A stretch of DNA of 64,000 nucleotides from Oceanospirillum sp048268485 (GTDB lineage: Bacteria; Pseudomonadota; Gammaproteobacteria; Pseudomonadales; Halomonadaceae), in the NCBI GenBank assembly GCA_048268485.1, contig JBLWVL010000010.1:1-64000 (forward strand), in the 5' to 3' direction. Of this stretch, positions 35,787-44,562 are shown in pieces; the first letter of the stretch is position 1; the number at the start of each line of letters is the position of its first letter. A program made the position numbers and the translations under genes. The notes under the pieces are model-generated. The model was not told the DNA's origin. It was given only the letters and a program-made list of their open reading frames with translations, and made no database searches.

Positions 35787-36470
35787 TTGATCTCTCGATT
35801 ACCTAAATGGGTGGAAGCTGGTGCTTTTGTGCTGGCTTTTATTGCCGGTTCGGTTAATGCGGTTGGCTTGCTGGGTTTTAAGCACCAGGCGGTGTCCCAT
35901 GTCTCGGGTACAGCGACCCTTCTGAGTACGCTGCTGGCAGACTCTCCTCTGGATGCTTTGCACTTGGCTGGAGTGATTGTTAGTTTTCTTTTAGGGGCAA
36001 CGCTTTCTGGTCTGCTGCTGAATGGCAACTCCCTGAAGCTGGGCCGCCACTATGATTCCCTTCTTCTGATCGAAGCTTTATTTCTGCTAGCAACACTCTG
36101 GTTTCTGAATGAGGGGCAGCTTTATGGTCATTATCTGGCGTCTGCAGCCTGTGGTTTACAGAACGCCCTTGCGACCACCTATAGCGGTGCTGTTGTGCGC
36201 ACAACGCATATGTCAGGGATTGTTACCGACCTTGGGATCATGTTGGGTCAGGGGCTTAAAAGGCGAGGGTTTGATAAACGTAAAGCGATATTGTTTTTAC
36301 TCTTGATTGCAGGCTTCATATCTGGCGGTACTGCCGGGGGATTACTGTTTGAACGCGTTCACTTTTTTGCTCTGCTGTTACCTGTGTTGCTTTGTCTGGT
36401 GCTGGCATTTATCTATCGTCTGTATCGCTTTAAACGGCGTTTAACCCTTAATCACCAGCGCAGCGCCTGA
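35787..36470 (+). CDS. DUF1275 (YoaK-like) membrane protein
   Basis: 227 residues from a TTG at 35787 with AGGTGA six bases upstream. It has about six hydrophobic segments. The start AGAFVLAFIAGSVNAVGLLGFKHQAVSHVSGTATLL, spanning about residues 11-46, carries the DUF1275 pattern of Gly/Asn/His residues in helices 1 and 2. The segment AASACGLQNALATTYSGAVVRTTHMSGIVTDLG is also typical of the family. The function of the family is not established. It is convergent with the acyltransferase gene that follows. Confidence 0.85.
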   Translation: MISRLPKWVEAGAFVLAFIAGSVNAVGLLGFKHQAVSHVSGTATLLSTLLADSPLDALHLAGVIVSFLLGATLSGLLLNGNSLKLGRHYDSLLLIEALFLLATLWFLNEGQLYGHYLASAACGLQNALATTYSGAVVRTTHMSGIVTDLGIMLGQGLKRRGFDKRKAILFLLLIAGFISGGTAGGLLFERVHFFALLLPVLLCLVLAFIYRLYRFKRRLTLNHQRSA

Positions 36471-36484
36471 GTTTCCGGCTGCAT

Positions 36485-36536
36485 CTACTTACCTCTGGCT
36501 GTACCTACTTACCTCTGATGAGCCTATTTACCTCTG
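36485..36536. repeat. Three tandem copies of the acyltransferase gene tail
   Basis: CTACTTACCTCTG occurs at 36485-36497 and 36505-36517, and CTATTTACCTCTG at 36524-36536, with periods of 20 and 19 bases. The rightmost copy is the stop codon and last residues of the minus-strand acyltransferase gene. The other two lie just beyond its stop. Confidence 0.75.
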
Positions 36537-37087
36537 AAGGGGGCGTAGAAAGCTTTAATCTCTTTCAGATCTTTTTCATAATTGCCGGATGTCTGAAAAA
36601 CTGGGCCAACACCGCCCTGTTTATTGGGGTAATCAATAAAGCCAAGTACCAGTGGGACGTTGGCTCCACAGGCGATATGATAAAAGCCGCTTTTCCACTC
36701 TCTGACTGTTTTTCGGGTCCCCTCCGGTGCGATAACGATCAATAGCTGTTTTTCAGCTTTGAAACGGTCAATCATTATATCCACCAGATTAGTGGAGCGT
36801 GTGCGTTCGACGGGGATGCCTCCAAGCCAGCGCATGAGGCCGCCAAAGGGGAATCTGAAAATAGATGTCTTTCCCATCCAGTAAATCGGGAGTTTCAGTT
36901 TAAAGGCCAGCATCAGAGCGTAAGGCAAGTCCCAGTTTGTGGTGTGTGGTGCTGCAACAAATACGGCCTTGTCTGGGGTTTTGTCTGTGTCTGCAACCAC
37001 CCGCCAGCCTGTTAGTTTTAGTAAAAGCACTGATAGCCCGTATAGCAGATGAGAGACAACGGGGGTGGTGAATATCGTTTTGGGCAT
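36524..37087 (-). CDS. 1-acyl-glycerol-3-phosphate acyltransferase-like protein
   Basis: 187 residues, shorter than PlsC (about 245). The PlsC-family motif I H-x4-D is HTTNWD, motif III is IAPEGTRK, and motif II is FPFGGLMRWLGGIPVERTRS. One N-terminal hydrophobic stretch (HLLYGLSVLLLKL) probably anchors it to the inner membrane. It may acylate lysophosphatidic acid or another lysolipid; the substrate is not deducible. The 3' end is followed by two extra copies of its last codons. Confidence 0.85.
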   Translation of the reverse strand: MPKTIFTTPVVSHLLYGLSVLLLKLTGWRVVADTDKTPDKAVFVAAPHTTNWDLPYALMLAFKLKLPIYWMGKTSIFRFPFGGLMRWLGGIPVERTRSTNLVDIMIDRFKAEKQLLIVIAPEGTRKTVREWKSGFYHIACGANVPLVLGFIDYPNKQGGVGPVFQTSGNYEKDLKEIKAFYAPFRGK

Positions 37088-37334
37088 AGGGCTATGAAAA
37101 TCCGGTTAAGGGTGTCTATTTCAGAGTATACAACCCCGTTATTATAACGACTTACCCAATTGTTTTAAGTGACTCAATAGAAAACAGGATCTCACTCAGG
37201 CGAATGAACATTGATTGATTTCGAATAACAACTTAAGTTCAGTTTTTGATCGCACTGATGACATGGGACTCAATAGTCGTAAGGCTCTGGCCTGTTTCAG
37301 GGTTTAGTCCCATATTATTAGTAAGGAAAACACC

Positions 37335-38624
37335 ATGGAACAGATTGTTATTATCGGCGGCGGTGCCGGAGGGCTCGAATTAGCGACGCAATTAGGCCAT
37401 CGCTTGGGGCGTAAAGGCAAAGCGAATATCACACTGGTGGATAAAAACCGCACCCACATTTGGAAGCCGCTTCTGCATGAGGTCGCTACAGGCTCACTGG
37501 ATACCAGTGTCGATGGTGTGGTTTACCATGCTCACGCTGCCAGGCATGGATATGTTTTTCAGCTGGGTGAATTCTGTGACCTTGATCAGGTAGGTAAAAC
37601 GATCACTCTGGCACCTTCTTTTGATAGTGAAGGTGATCAGATTCTGCCTGAGCGAAAACTAAACTACGATAAGCTTGTGGTAGCGGTTGGTAGTGTCAGC
37701 AATGACTTTGGCACCCCTGGGGTAGCAGAGCACTGTTATTTTCTGGACTCTCATACCCAGGCTGAGCGATTTCATCATGGCCTGATCAATAACTTTCTGC
37801 GTATTAACCAGAAAGCGACAGCAGATAATCTTGAGATTGCTATCGTTGGAGGTGGTGCAACTGGCGTTGAGCTCTCTGCTGAGCTGTATCATGTTGCTGA
37901 TCTTCTGAAATCCTATGGCTTGCCAAAAATGACGACTCAGCAGTTGAAAATCAGCCTGATTGAAGCTGGCCCACGTATTTTACCGGCTTTACCTGAACGT
38001 ATCTCATTGGCTGCCCGAAAAGAGCTGGTGCGTTTGGGGGTCAACGTGCGTGAGTCTGTCAGGGTTGCTTCTGCTGTTGAGGGGGGCTTTATGACATCAG
38101 AGGGTGAGATGATCAGAGCGGATATGATGATCTGGGCTGCTGGAGTTAAAGCGCCGGACTTTATCCAACGCTTGAATGTTTTTCAGACTAATCGCAATAA
38201 TCAAATCTTGGTGCAGCCGACGCTTCAGGCGAAAGGGGTTGAGGATGTATGGGTCCTTGGTGATTGTTGTGCATGTGAGCAGCCGGATGGTTCCTGGGTG
38301 CCACCTCGCGCTCAATCGGCACACCAGATGGCAGCATGTGTCCTGGATAATATTATCGCTCTTTCGAAAGGCAGTACTCTGAAGCCCTATATTTATCGGG
38401 ATCACGGCTCTCTTGTGAACCTCAGTCGCTATAGTACGGTAGGGAGCCTAATGGGGAATCTTATGGGTAACAGTATGTTTATCGAAGGGCGTATTGCACG
38501 CTTTGTTTATATTTCACTTTATCGTATGCATCAGATTGCGATTCATGGTTGGCCAAAAGCAATTCTGGTGATTCTGGCTGAAAAGCTGGGTAAGGTAGTA
38601 AGACCTAAGATGAAACTGCACTGA
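37335..38624 (+). CDS. ndh: NADH dehydrogenase, type II (NDH-2)
   Basis: 429 residues with GTAAGGA before the ATG. NDH-2 is a peripheral membrane flavoprotein that passes electrons from NADH to quinone without pumping protons. The FAD-binding Rossmann motif is IVIIGGGAGGLELATQLG; the NADH-binding one is IAIVGGGATGVELSAEL; VWVLGDCCACEQ is the second FAD contact; and AQSAHQMA is the quinone-site AQxAxQ motif. The C-terminal amphipathic region (RIARFVYISLYRMHQIAIHG) should attach it to the membrane. Its length and motif order match E. coli Ndh. Confidence 0.95.
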   Translation: MEQIVIIGGGAGGLELATQLGHRLGRKGKANITLVDKNRTHIWKPLLHEVATGSLDTSVDGVVYHAHAARHGYVFQLGEFCDLDQVGKTITLAPSFDSEGDQILPERKLNYDKLVVAVGSVSNDFGTPGVAEHCYFLDSHTQAERFHHGLINNFLRINQKATADNLEIAIVGGGATGVELSAELYHVADLLKSYGLPKMTTQQLKISLIEAGPRILPALPERISLAARKELVRLGVNVRESVRVASAVEGGFMTSEGEMIRADMMIWAAGVKAPDFIQRLNVFQTNRNNQILVQPTLQAKGVEDVWVLGDCCACEQPDGSWVPPRAQSAHQMAACVLDNIIALSKGSTLKPYIYRDHGSLVNLSRYSTVGSLMGNLMGNSMFIEGRIARFVYISLYRMHQIAIHGWPKAILVILAEKLGKVVRPKMKLH

Positions 38625-38646
38625 TTGCGGTGTAACTTTTACTCAG

Positions 38647-38674
38647 AAAAGCGCTGATTCTCAGCGCTTTTTTT
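38647..38674 (+). terminator. Intrinsic terminator of ndh
   Basis: The stem GCGCTGA/TCAGCGC with a 3-base loop is followed by seven Ts. Confidence 0.92.
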
Positions 38675-38773
38675 CTGGTAGCTTGTTTAGCATCAGGACA
38701 GGTTTATTTTACTGAAAAAGAAATCCAGATAAGTTTATTGTGGCTCATCAGGAGCCTGGAATATGGGGTATTT

Positions 38774-39967
38774 ATGGGGTCGTCTTTATCAGTTTTAACC
38801 CAGGCTGTGACCGCGGTTTCTCACTTACAGGAAACGGACGCATGTGCCACAGAACTTCAGCAAGCCTTCGGGGATACACAGCTTAAATGGATTCTGTTTT
38901 TTTGCTCTGCCCAACTTGATGTCGAAGCATTAGCAACAGAACTTGAGCGCCTTATGCCTGATAAAACTATTATCGGGTGCACCAGTGCCGGTGAGTTAAG
39001 CCCGGTAGGCTACTGCCAGAGAAGTGTCACTGCCGTTGCTTTTCCTGAAGCTGCTTTTCATATTGAGACAGCCCTTATTGAGCATCTGGATCAGTTTGAC
39101 TTTACTAAAGCCCAGCAGCAGGTTAGCCATATGCTGGAAAGTTGCCAGTTAAACCAAAAAGCTCCGCTCAAGGGGCATACCTTTTTGCTGACTCTGTTGG
39201 ACGGTATGTCAGACCATGAAGAAGTGGTTCTGAATATACTGAATGCTGTACTGGGCAGTATCCCTATGCTGGGTGGCTCTGCTGGGGATGACCTTGATTT
39301 CTCCCATACGCAGGTGGTTTATCAGGGGAAGAGTTATCAAAATGCAGCAGTACTCATGCTGGTTAATACCGCCTGTCCTTTTATGGTGTTTTCCCAGAAG
39401 CATGTGGAAGATACTGATGAACTCTTTGTTGCGACGAAAGTGGATAGCGAGCATCGGCGGGTTTATGAGCTAAATGCTCAGCCTGCAGCAGAGGTATATG
39501 CCAATGCGATTGGCGTTACGCCGGATCAGTTAACACCTACTATATTTGCACGCCATACTCTGAGTGTTCGTATTGCAGGAGAGAGCTTTGTCCGTGCCGT
39601 GCAAAGTGCTAATGATGATGGCAGTTTAAGTTTTTATTGTGCTGTTGAGCGAGGCATTGTTCTGCGTCGTAATCAGCACCTGGATATTCCCCAGGCTCTG
39701 GAGCTTTTACTGAGCCGTATTGATGAACGGCTTGGTGAGCAGCAGCTGATACTTGGCTTTGACTGCATTTTTCGCCAGTTGGAGCTAAGAGCTCTTAATC
39801 AGCTTAGCCATGTTTCTGATCGTCTGTCCTATCACCCGGTTGTGGGTTTTAACACTTATGGGGAACATGTTAACGGTATCCATCTCAATGCAACTTTTAC
39901 AGGGGTTGCTATTGGACTTGGGCAAAATAATGCTGAGCCTGTGAGTACCGGATTCGGGGAAAAATGA
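38774..39967 (+). CDS. nosP: FIST-domain nitric-oxide sensor, NosP-like
   Basis: 397 residues from the ATG at 38774; a TTG at 38738 would add 12. The FIST N domain starts near LKWILFFCSAQLDVEALATEL and includes TIIGCTSAGELSPVGY and PMLGGSAGDDLDF. The FIST C domain runs to VVGFNTYGEHVNGIHLN and GVAIGLG. In Pseudomonas aeruginosa the FIST protein NosP binds heme and NO and controls the kinase NahK encoded next to it. Here the same partner follows with an ATGA stop/start overlap at 39964-39967. The heme ligand cannot be assigned from sequence alone. Confidence 0.85.
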   Translation: MGSSLSVLTQAVTAVSHLQETDACATELQQAFGDTQLKWILFFCSAQLDVEALATELERLMPDKTIIGCTSAGELSPVGYCQRSVTAVAFPEAAFHIETALIEHLDQFDFTKAQQQVSHMLESCQLNQKAPLKGHTFLLTLLDGMSDHEEVVLNILNAVLGSIPMLGGSAGDDLDFSHTQVVYQGKSYQNAAVLMLVNTACPFMVFSQKHVEDTDELFVATKVDSEHRRVYELNAQPAAEVYANAIGVTPDQLTPTIFARHTLSVRIAGESFVRAVQSANDDGSLSFYCAVERGIVLRRNQHLDIPQALELLLSRIDERLGEQQLILGFDCIFRQLELRALNQLSHVSDRLSYHPVVGFNTYGEHVNGIHLNATFTGVAIGLGQNNAEPVSTGFGEK

Positions 39968-42546
39968 TGAGCACGCCCATGAGTGACACTGATTATCTTG
40001 AGCTACAGCTACTCCGGCAGGAGCAGAGGCAGCTACATCTGGAGAGAGAGTCTCTGATTCAGGAAAACTATCGTCTGCAGCAGATGAATCTGGCGCTGAT
40101 TGACCGGGTTGAAGCGGCACCGGATGTGGGTGGACGGGCTTATGCTGCATTTGAGAACTCTGCCTTGTTGGCAGAGCAGGTTCGGGAGCGCACGGCAGCT
40201 TTGAATGCTGCGCTGGTAGATCTTCGGGATAGTAATCAGGCTTTGAAACAGGCTCATATTGAGATTGAAACGCTGCATAACCGCCTCATGGATGCGATTG
40301 AGAGTATGACAGATGCTTTTGTTCTGTTTGATGAAGAAAAACGTATGGTGCTCTGTAATAGCCGCTATCGTGAGATCTGGCAGCGTTATGGCTTCCCTGT
40401 TCGGGCTGGCACTACCTTGTCAGAGATTAACCGCTATGCGGCGGACGTTCTTCTGGACGATGCTACCACACAGGAAGAACTGCAGCTTTATCAGCAGGTG
40501 TATGGAAGAGTTGTCCGGTTGAAAGATGGCCGGTGGTTGCAGGTCAGCCAGAGAGAGACATCAACGGGTGATCTTTCTATTCTCTATACTGATATTACCC
40601 GATTGAAGGCGATTGAAACTGAGCGTCGGGAGGCAGCTTTGGCAGAGAAATCCCGTGTCCTGCAAAGCACATTGGAGAACCTTTCCCAGGGGGTGGTTCT
40701 GGTCAGCGACAAGGGTGCGCCAGAGGTATGGAATTCGCGCCTGACAGAGTTGATGGCGATACCAGAGCGGGAGTTGGCTGATTGCCTGAATTTTTCCCGG
40801 TTGCTTAACCGGATATTTGACCGTGCAGACTTGAGTCGTTCTTCCAGCGAAGCCTTGCCGTCAGAAGATAATATGCTCTGCGAAGTGGTTAGCGACGATG
40901 GCTCCGTATTGGAGGTGCGCCAACGACCTCGTGCAGAGGGGGGGCGGGTTATCACTTTTACTGATATTACTGAGCGCAGCTTATTTGCAAAGGCGCTGCA
41001 GCAGAGTGAACAGAAGATGCGTCTGATTACAGATGCTTTGCCGGCTATGATCTGTTACATCAATGCATGCCAGGAGTATGAGTTTACTAATAAGGCCTAT
41101 CAGAGGTGGCATGGTTTACAGCGTGATGAGCTATTGGGGCGCCATTTGAGCGAGGTTTATTCTGCGCGCCAGCTACAGCGTTTGGCACGGTATATCGACC
41201 GGGTTATTCAGGGTGATACTGTAAGCTTTGAGGTGGATGAAGCCAATCAGCAGGGTGAAAGCCGATATCTGTACAAATCCTATGTTCCACATATATCTGC
41301 AACAGGAGAGACACTGGGTTTCTTTGTTTTGACCCAAGATATTACGGAGCGGCGCCAAACGGCGCAGGCACTGCGTGATGCTAATGTTTTGCTGGAGCAG
41401 AGAGTTGCAGAGCGTACCTCAGAGCTTTTAGAGGCTAAGAAGCAGGCCGAAGAAGCCAATATCTCTAAGACTAAGTTTCTGGCGGCGATCAGCCATGACC
41501 TGCTGCAACCGGTGAATGCAGCGCGTTTGTTTAACAGCGCCTTGACTGAGTACCCTTTGGAAAACGCTGCAAAAAAATTGGTACATTCAACCGGAGCCTC
41601 CCTTAATGACATCGAAGGTTTGATTGGCGCATTGGTGGATATTTCTAAGCTTGATGCGGGTGTTGTTGAGGCGCAGTTGGGTGTGTTTTCGCTTGATATT
41701 CTGTTGGACAATCTTTGTTATGAGTATCAGCAGCAGACAGCTCTGAAGCAGCAGCGGTTTCGTTCGCGGGTCGTAAGCTGTATGGTCTGTTCAGACTCTC
41801 AGTTACTGGGGCGTATTCTCAGAAATTTCCTGACAAATGCCAGCCGATATACTGACCCCGGTGGGCAGATATTACTCGCATCCCGAAAGCGGGGTGAATA
41901 TGTCAGCATCGAGGTATGGGACACCGGTGAAGGTATCGAAGCGGGAAAGATGAGTGAGATTTTTCGGGAGTTCAGTCGTTTGAAGCGTAATGCTTCAGAT
42001 AAAGGGTTAGGGCTGGGGCTTGCCATTGTAGAGAAAATTGCCCGCGTACTTGATCATCGTATTCAGGTACGCTCAATACCGGGTAAAGGTTCGGTGTTCA
42101 GTATTGAGGTTCCTTTGGCTGGCTCAGATCAGATCGTATGTTCTGAGCCATTATCGCTGCTGAATAAGATGGATCCTTTGGAAGGGCGTCCCGTACTGGT
42201 GATCGATAATGATCCGGCGATCTGTCATGGCATGGAGCAACTGCTGGATGGCTGGGGTATGGATGTGATGGTTGCTCTTGGACGTGATGATGCCTGTCTG
42301 CTAATTGATGACGGTTTCTTACCTGAGCTTATTTTAGTGGATTATCATCTGGACAATGGCATAACAGGGGTCAATGTAGCCCGCGAGCTAAATGAGCGAA
42401 TAACAGAGCCTGTCCCGGTTATTGTTGTTACAGCAAATTACTCCGGAACTCTGAACGCTGAAATTAAAGAAGCCCAGTATCAGCTATTGAAAAAGCCTGT
42501 AAAACCGATGAATCTCAGGTCGCTGATGGGGCAGTTGGTCCGCTGA
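39964..42546 (+). CDS. nahK: Hybrid histidine kinase NahK/ErcS'-like: coiled coil-PAS-PAS-PAS-HisKA-HATPase-REC
   Basis: 860 residues. A Leu/Gln/Glu-rich coiled coil (about 10-110) precedes three PAS domains, the last ending in DITERRQTAQAL. The phosphoacceptor is H511 in AAISHDLLQPVNAARLF, the variant H-box of the NahK/LadS-like kinases. The HATPase has DTGEGIE and GLGLGLAIVEKIA. The receiver Asp is D793 in LILVDYHLDNG, and the conserved Lys is in LKKPVKP. It is cytoplasmic with no membrane helix. By analogy NosP regulates it and it feeds an HPt protein controlling biofilm genes. No separate HPt gene is in the window. Confidence 0.87.
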   Translation: MMSTPMSDTDYLELQLLRQEQRQLHLERESLIQENYRLQQMNLALIDRVEAAPDVGGRAYAAFENSALLAEQVRERTAALNAALVDLRDSNQALKQAHIEIETLHNRLMDAIESMTDAFVLFDEEKRMVLCNSRYREIWQRYGFPVRAGTTLSEINRYAADVLLDDATTQEELQLYQQVYGRVVRLKDGRWLQVSQRETSTGDLSILYTDITRLKAIETERREAALAEKSRVLQSTLENLSQGVVLVSDKGAPEVWNSRLTELMAIPERELADCLNFSRLLNRIFDRADLSRSSSEALPSEDNMLCEVVSDDGSVLEVRQRPRAEGGRVITFTDITERSLFAKALQQSEQKMRLITDALPAMICYINACQEYEFTNKAYQRWHGLQRDELLGRHLSEVYSARQLQRLARYIDRVIQGDTVSFEVDEANQQGESRYLYKSYVPHISATGETLGFFVLTQDITERRQTAQALRDANVLLEQRVAERTSELLEAKKQAEEANISKTKFLAAISHDLLQPVNAARLFNSALTEYPLENAAKKLVHSTGASLNDIEGLIGALVDISKLDAGVVEAQLGVFSLDILLDNLCYEYQQQTALKQQRFRSRVVSCMVCSDSQLLGRILRNFLTNASRYTDPGGQILLASRKRGEYVSIEVWDTGEGIEAGKMSEIFREFSRLKRNASDKGLGLGLAIVEKIARVLDHRIQVRSIPGKGSVFSIEVPLAGSDQIVCSEPLSLLNKMDPLEGRPVLVIDNDPAICHGMEQLLDGWGMDVMVALGRDDACLLIDDGFLPELILVDYHLDNGITGVNVARELNERITEPVPVIVVTANYSGTLNAEIKEAQYQLLKKPVKPMNLRSLMGQLVR

Positions 42547-42673
42547 ATCACGTCCCTTACGTTGCACATTTACACTTTCTTCCGGCTGTCATTAACTTGT
42601 CAGTAACCCTTAAAGACGTTGTCATTCTTTCCTGGCATCATTTTCCGATATTATCCCAGTCGGAGTGCCACCC

Positions 42674-43261
42674 ATGAATCCTTTTCTGCGTTCAACCATG
42701 ATCGTTAACTGGGATCACCCGGAAGTACTTGCCCTTGCCAGTTATCTGACCAAACAGGGTGACGATCCCCAGGCATTGGTTGCCCGAACCTTTAATTGGG
42801 TGCGTGATCGTATTGAGTATACCTGGGAATATCAGAAGGCAGCGCTCACCTTGAGGGCTTCAGATGTACTTGTTCACAAACGTGGTTGCTGCTTTGCTAA
42901 GAGCCATCTGTTGGCCGCCTTATTGAGGGCTAACGGGATTTCTGCAGGTTTTGCTTATCGGGTTGTTAAGAATGAGAGAGGGGCATTTTACCGGCTACAT
43001 GGGCTTAATACGGTTTACCTTCCTAACTCCGGCTGGTGTGACTTTGATGCGATGGGCGATCAGTACGGTGTTATGGTTCCCGCTGAGGGGGCAGAGGTAT
43101 CCGCCAGTTATTCTGATGGTACCCGGATTAAAGGCATCTGGCCTAACCCTCTGAGTTGTGCTGTTGGCACACTGCCGGATTACTATGTAAAACAGGAGTG
43201 TTATTATTTACCGGAGCAGGAGTGCTACTATCATTTACCGGGGAAAGAAGCCTGCGGTTGA
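42674..43261 (+). CDS. Transglutaminase-like cysteine protease-fold protein
   Basis: 195 residues from the ATG at 42674, with GGAG nine bases upstream. The transglutaminase core is visible: the Cys in HKRGCCFAKSHLLAALLRANGI, the His in RLHGLNTVYLP, and the Asp in GWCDFDA, in the usual Cys-His-Asp order. No signal peptide is present. The C-terminus has a near-duplication, QECYYLP then QECYYHLP, matching a DNA repeat at about 43195-43241. Its 3' end overlaps the convergent GGDEF gene by 31 bp. The activity may be protease, amidase or none; the substrate is unknown. Confidence 0.82.
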   Translation: MNPFLRSTMIVNWDHPEVLALASYLTKQGDDPQALVARTFNWVRDRIEYTWEYQKAALTLRASDVLVHKRGCCFAKSHLLAALLRANGISAGFAYRVVKNERGAFYRLHGLNTVYLPNSGWCDFDAMGDQYGVMVPAEGAEVSASYSDGTRIKGIWPNPLSCAVGTLPDYYVKQECYYLPEQECYYHLPGKEACG

Positions 43262-44562
43262 TATGATACAACCTGATTACGGCCTCCGGCTTTTGCTTGG
43301 TAGAGTGCTTTATCCGCCTGAGACAGTAGCTTGTCGACCTCATCGGTCGCGTCGCGTATGACATCAACACCCAGGCTGACAGTGATAGCAGGAATTGTGC
43401 CGCTATTGATAGAGTTCCGTTCTATCTCCAGGCGGATCTTATCACTTATTTTAGCAGCATTTTCCAAATCGTATCCCGGAAAGACCATTGCGAATTCCTC
43501 TCCTCCCATACGGCCTATAAAGCTGCCACTTGGCAGAAGAGCTGAGATCCACTTAACGGCAAATTTCAGAGTGTCATCGCCCATAGCGTGTCCGTGGCGA
43601 TCATTTACTCTTTTAAAGTGGTCAACATCCAGCATAACCATCGCCATGGGGGATTTGGTTCGGTGAGCGACGGTGAGTATTTGTTGTGCTCGCTCCATAA
43701 AATAGCCACGATTGATGCAGCCTGTCAGGGCGTCGCGTGTGGCCATCTCGTGTAGTTTTTTTATTGTGCCTCTGAGATTGTTTACTGTGTTGCGGATATT
43801 GTGCAGCTCCTGATAACGGGCTTCCTTTAGAGGAGGAAAATCAGTCTGTTGCTCCAGGAGTGCCAGAGCCTGACTTGCCTCGGTGACAGGGGTTATCAGA
43901 TGTTTGTATAAGTTATAGCCTATGATAAAGACGACCAATAAGAGCATTGAGATACCACTGGCTGAGACAATTAGCATCTGATTATTTGTCGCGGTTATTA
44001 GCTGCATATTGTTTGTTTGTAATGCGATTGCATCGCTAATGATCTTATTCTGAAGCTCAAACAGCTCCTGTTTATACTCATCCCAGCGAGCTTGCAGTGT
44101 TTGTTCCAGCTGAATCAGATTTTCATATTCGAGGCGACTGAGTCGCTCTGCCTGGCTGCTGAGTAGTGGTTGTCGCGTTCGGCGAATTTCACGCAAGAGT
44201 TCAAATGCAGCGCGAACCGTCTTCTGGGTATTCTGATCGAAATCAAAAGAAGGCTGAAATGCGAGCACCTGGGCTGCCAGAGTGTTTTTCCGGATCAGAG
44301 TCAGGCTGCCGCCATAGGCCACCAGATCACCCATGCGTTCAAGTCGCTCAAGGTTTAGTGCAGCGCGTTGATGGTCATGGATAGCCGGTAGAAGCTCTTT
44401 CTGACTGGTGTCAATCAGACTGATACTATAACGATGTACAGCGGTTACTATTGCCAGAGCACAGATTACAAAAAGCACCAAAACAAGGGTTAACTTCTGC
44501 AGTAAACGGCGAATACGAGGGCGTTTTGTTCCGGAGGTCAGGTTCTGCATATCAGTACACAT
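43231..44562 (-). CDS. Membrane diguanylate cyclase (GGDEF) with periplasmic helical domain
   Basis: 443 residues. Two membrane helices (about 23-43 and 198-220) flank a periplasmic all-helical segment resembling four-helix-bundle sensors. A HAMP-like linker follows (YKHLITPVTEASQALALLE), then a coiled coil and the GGDEF domain (DALTGCINRGYFMERAQ, LDVDHFKRVNDRHGHAMGDD, then GGEEF). Catalytic residues are intact, and no RxxD inhibitory site is seen. Its ATG overlaps the end of the upstream solute-binding gene by 11 bp (44552-44562), so it is translated with two solute-binding proteins that may provide its ligand. Confidence 0.92.
   Translation of the reverse strand: MCTDMQNLTSGTKRPRIRRLLQKLTLVLVLFVICALAIVTAVHRYSISLIDTSQKELLPAIHDHQRAALNLERLERMGDLVAYGGSLTLIRKNTLAAQVLAFQPSFDFDQNTQKTVRAAFELLREIRRTRQPLLSSQAERLSRLEYENLIQLEQTLQARWDEYKQELFELQNKIISDAIALQTNNMQLITATNNQMLIVSASGISMLLLVVFIIGYNLYKHLITPVTEASQALALLEQQTDFPPLKEARYQELHNIRNTVNNLRGTIKKLHEMATRDALTGCINRGYFMERAQQILTVAHRTKSPMAMVMLDVDHFKRVNDRHGHAMGDDTLKFAVKWISALLPSGSFIGRMGGEEFAMVFPGYDLENAAKISDKIRLEIERNSINSGTIPAITVSLGVDVIRDATDEVDKLLSQADKALYQAKAGGRNQVVSYQPQASFPGK

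Noticed and set aside
37200..37270. FNR-like sites upstream of ndh
   Set aside because: TTGAT occurs there, but the second half-site does not fit (CTGAT or TTCGA), unlike the site at 16274.
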